Shown here in pieces: positions 62,542 through 64,000 of a stretch of DNA of 64,000 bases. Source of the stretch: Citrobacter amalonaticus Y19 (GTDB lineage Bacteria > Pseudomonadota > Gammaproteobacteria > Enterobacterales > Enterobacteriaceae); NCBI RefSeq assembly GCF_000981805.1, contig NZ_CP011132.1:3596001-3660000 (forward strand). Reading direction: 5' to 3'. The notes under the pieces are model-generated. The model searched no databases. It had not been told where the DNA came from and saw nothing but the letters and a program-made list of their open reading frames with translations. The translations under genes and the position numbers were made by a program. The stretch's first letter is position 1; every line of letters starts with the position of its first letter.

Positions 62542-62945
62542 ACGTCGCTTGATGCCAGCTATTGAGTATCGCAACTGGCATCAGGCGTCTGATATTAGCT
62601 AACAGCTAAACAAATACACTTCCCGACGTGTTCCAGAACAGACGGCGGTGGTGGCGACACAGTTGAAGAGGTTGCTGGATTCCTGCTCATATGTTTATAA
62701 AAACCGGTCTTATCGACATATATGCAGCCTATAACCTCTTCACCCACACAACAAAAGGACACTTAAAAGTGCCTCTTGAATAGGCAATAGATTGATGCCA
62801 GTGGCATCAAAATTTTCATCAAACAGTCTTCCCGCCTGCGTTTTCGCTTTCCCAATGCTCATAACCCCTCACGCCATTACTCTGCGCTGGAATTAACGCT
62901 GGGTTGGAACGCTTTACCAAGCGTCGTGTTTTAACCAAGAACAAT
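62542..62945. other. Intergenic hipB-fic, two palindromes
   Basis: No gene supported. It contains TGATGCCAG...CTGGCATCA (62550-62583, 16-bp spacer) and the perfect TTGATGCCA-G-TGGCATCAA (62792-62810). The rest shows no coding pattern. Confidence 0.5.
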
Positions 62946-63024
62946 CTATCTCAAAAATAATAAATATTGAGGTAGTTATGAATGATGATCTATACTATCT
63001 CAAATTCATAAAATTTTGAGATAG
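62946..63024 (+). promoter_or_regulatory. fic promoter with twin operators
   Basis: Two inverted repeats of identical architecture, 9-bp arms with a 12-bp spacer: 62946-62975 (CTATCTCAA / TTGAGGTAG, one mismatch) and 62995-63024 (CTATCTCAA / TTGAGATAG, perfect), 49 bp apart. A good promoter (TTGAGG at 62967, 18-bp spacer, TATACT at 62991) overlaps both, so binding would block RNA polymerase. The regulator is unknown. Confidence 0.65.
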
Positions 63025-63028
63025 TTAA

Positions 63029-64000
63029 ATGCCAATCAAAAGACCTCCAGCACTTGTTCCGTTTTCCCAACTCACCGGAGCGGATCTGGAAGCCCACCAG
63101 CACTACAGCCGCGTGACGGACGATAAAGGCCGCTATCTTCCGTTTGACGAATTTTGCCGCCGCACAGCCAGGGGAGAAAATGTCTCTATCGCCTGGACGC
63201 TTACGCGGCGAGCGCGTGACTCAGCCATGCAACGGATCAATTATCGCAACGAAGCAGACGAGCAGGCTGGTTTCGTTCTCACACCTAACATCATGTCAGT
63301 GTGTGAGCAGGTGGATAAATATGCCACAAGGCTGGCGCTTAAAGAGCTTACCGCCAGGCTTCGGGGGCGGGTAAAGAATTAACGGCACTGAGCATGGAAG
63401 AACCGATCACCTCATCACAGTTGGAAGGCGCGAACACTACCACGCTTGTGGCGCGAAACATGCTGGAAAGTGGTAGAGCACCCCGCACCGAAGATGAACA
63501 CATGATCGCCGGCAATGCGCGGTTGATGGCCGAGATCCCGGAACTTATCCAGGAGCCATTAACGCCAGACCTGATCCGCCGCTTCCATGCAGTTGGAATG
63601 GGCGGGATAAACGACGACAAATACCGTCCTGGCGAATTTCGCGATACTAATGATGTCGTGATCGCCGACTATGACGGTAACATTGTCCACCAGCCACCCA
63701 CTGCCGCCAACCTGCCGGAACGCTTGCAAATGGTGTGTGATTTTGTGAATAGCACTGAACCCTATGTTCACCCGCTGGTAAAGGCCTGTATTCTTCACTT
63801 CATGATCGCCCACGAACACCCTTTCAGAGACGGTAACGGGCGTACAAGTCGTGGGCTGTTTTACTGGTACATGCTGAAATCAGAGTATGATGTGTTTAAA
63901 TACGTGTCGATCAGTCAGTTGCTGCATGCCGCTCCGGCTAAATATGCCCATAGTTACCAGTACACTGAAACCGATGGCATGGATCTGACCTACTACCTTG
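63029..64000 (+). pseudogene. Fic-domain protein, frameshifted, 3' end outside window
   Basis: Fic proteins transfer AMP or related groups to target proteins. The first frame, from ATG 63029 (MPIKRPPALVPFSQLTGADL..., 117 codons), ends at 63382. The Fic frame is open from about 63345 through ATG 63394 to the window end. One extra G in the G5 run at 63363-63367 would join them as TARLRGAGKELTALSMEEPI. The inhibitory-helix motif SSQLEG (S-x-x-x-E-G) and the active site HPFRDGNGRTSR (H-x-F-x-D-G-N-G-R) are both intact. If the break is real, translation might restart at ATG 63394 with the SSQLEG motif but without the N-terminal domain; if not, this is one Fic protein. Confidence 0.75.

Overview
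The window looks like an Enterobacteriaceae chromosome, most likely Citrobacter- or Salmonella-like. It starts with a complete lsr (autoinducer-2) locus in the order lsrK-lsrR / lsrACDBFG-lsrE, and from memory the terminal lsrE is typical of Salmonella and close relatives. The genus is an inference; no rRNA or species marker is present.

Layout. (1) 1-8807: core AI-2 uptake and processing, with the LsrR-controlled divergent promoter at 1909-2157. (2) 9170-34330: a contact-dependent inhibition (CDI) locus. It has cdiB, an intact 3628-residue cdiA, an immunity gene broken by a frameshift, and then a tandem array of orphan CdiA C-terminal modules. Each module carries a near-identical copy of the cdiA 3' region up to the VENN junction, a different toxin tail and a small overlapping immunity gene. 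Three are well formed (C39/papain-like, BECR-like and Ntox24-like toxins) and at least three more are debris. A recurring block of about 400 bp, carrying antisense symE-like fragments, separates some of them. An IS3-family (IS407-like) element with a clean 4-bp target duplication, and IS256 and IS481 remnants, lie in or beside this graveyard. (3) 30878-37685: small envelope or lipoprotein genes, a DUF805 membrane protein, a secreted lactonase-fold protein and a DUF4279 gene. (4) 38070-51528: a complete type 1 BREX phage-defence system (brxA, brxB, brxC, pglX, pglZ, brxL). pglX is split by a one-base contraction in an A8 tract. A phospholipase D-like gene follows at 51649-52998. (5) 53310-54816: a frameshifted P4-type integrase beside a 56-nt 3' fragment of tRNA-Leu(CAA) (leuX), marking an attachment junction. 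(6) 54905-64000: the maintenance end of an SPI-7/PAPI-1-type integrative conjugative element (parA, dnaB-like helicase, parB, DUF2857, STY4528-like), followed by hipBA and an N-terminally frameshifted fic gene running off the window.

How it fits together. The region from just after lsrE to the leuX fragment behaves like one acquired island carrying competition genes (CDI) and phage defence (BREX). An 18-bp segment at 8964-8981 matches the leuX 3' end at 54761-54778 with one mismatch, so both ends of a 45.8-kb island may be visible. To the right, a second element (ICE) begins at the same att fragment, so the two appear to be in tandem.

Caution. At least five genes (cdiI, the second CdiA-CT module, pglX, the integrase, fic) are each broken by loss of a single base, mostly in a homopolymer run. 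This could be phase variation or decay, but it is also the signature of uncorrected sequencing errors, and raw reads should be checked before any of these is called a pseudogene.
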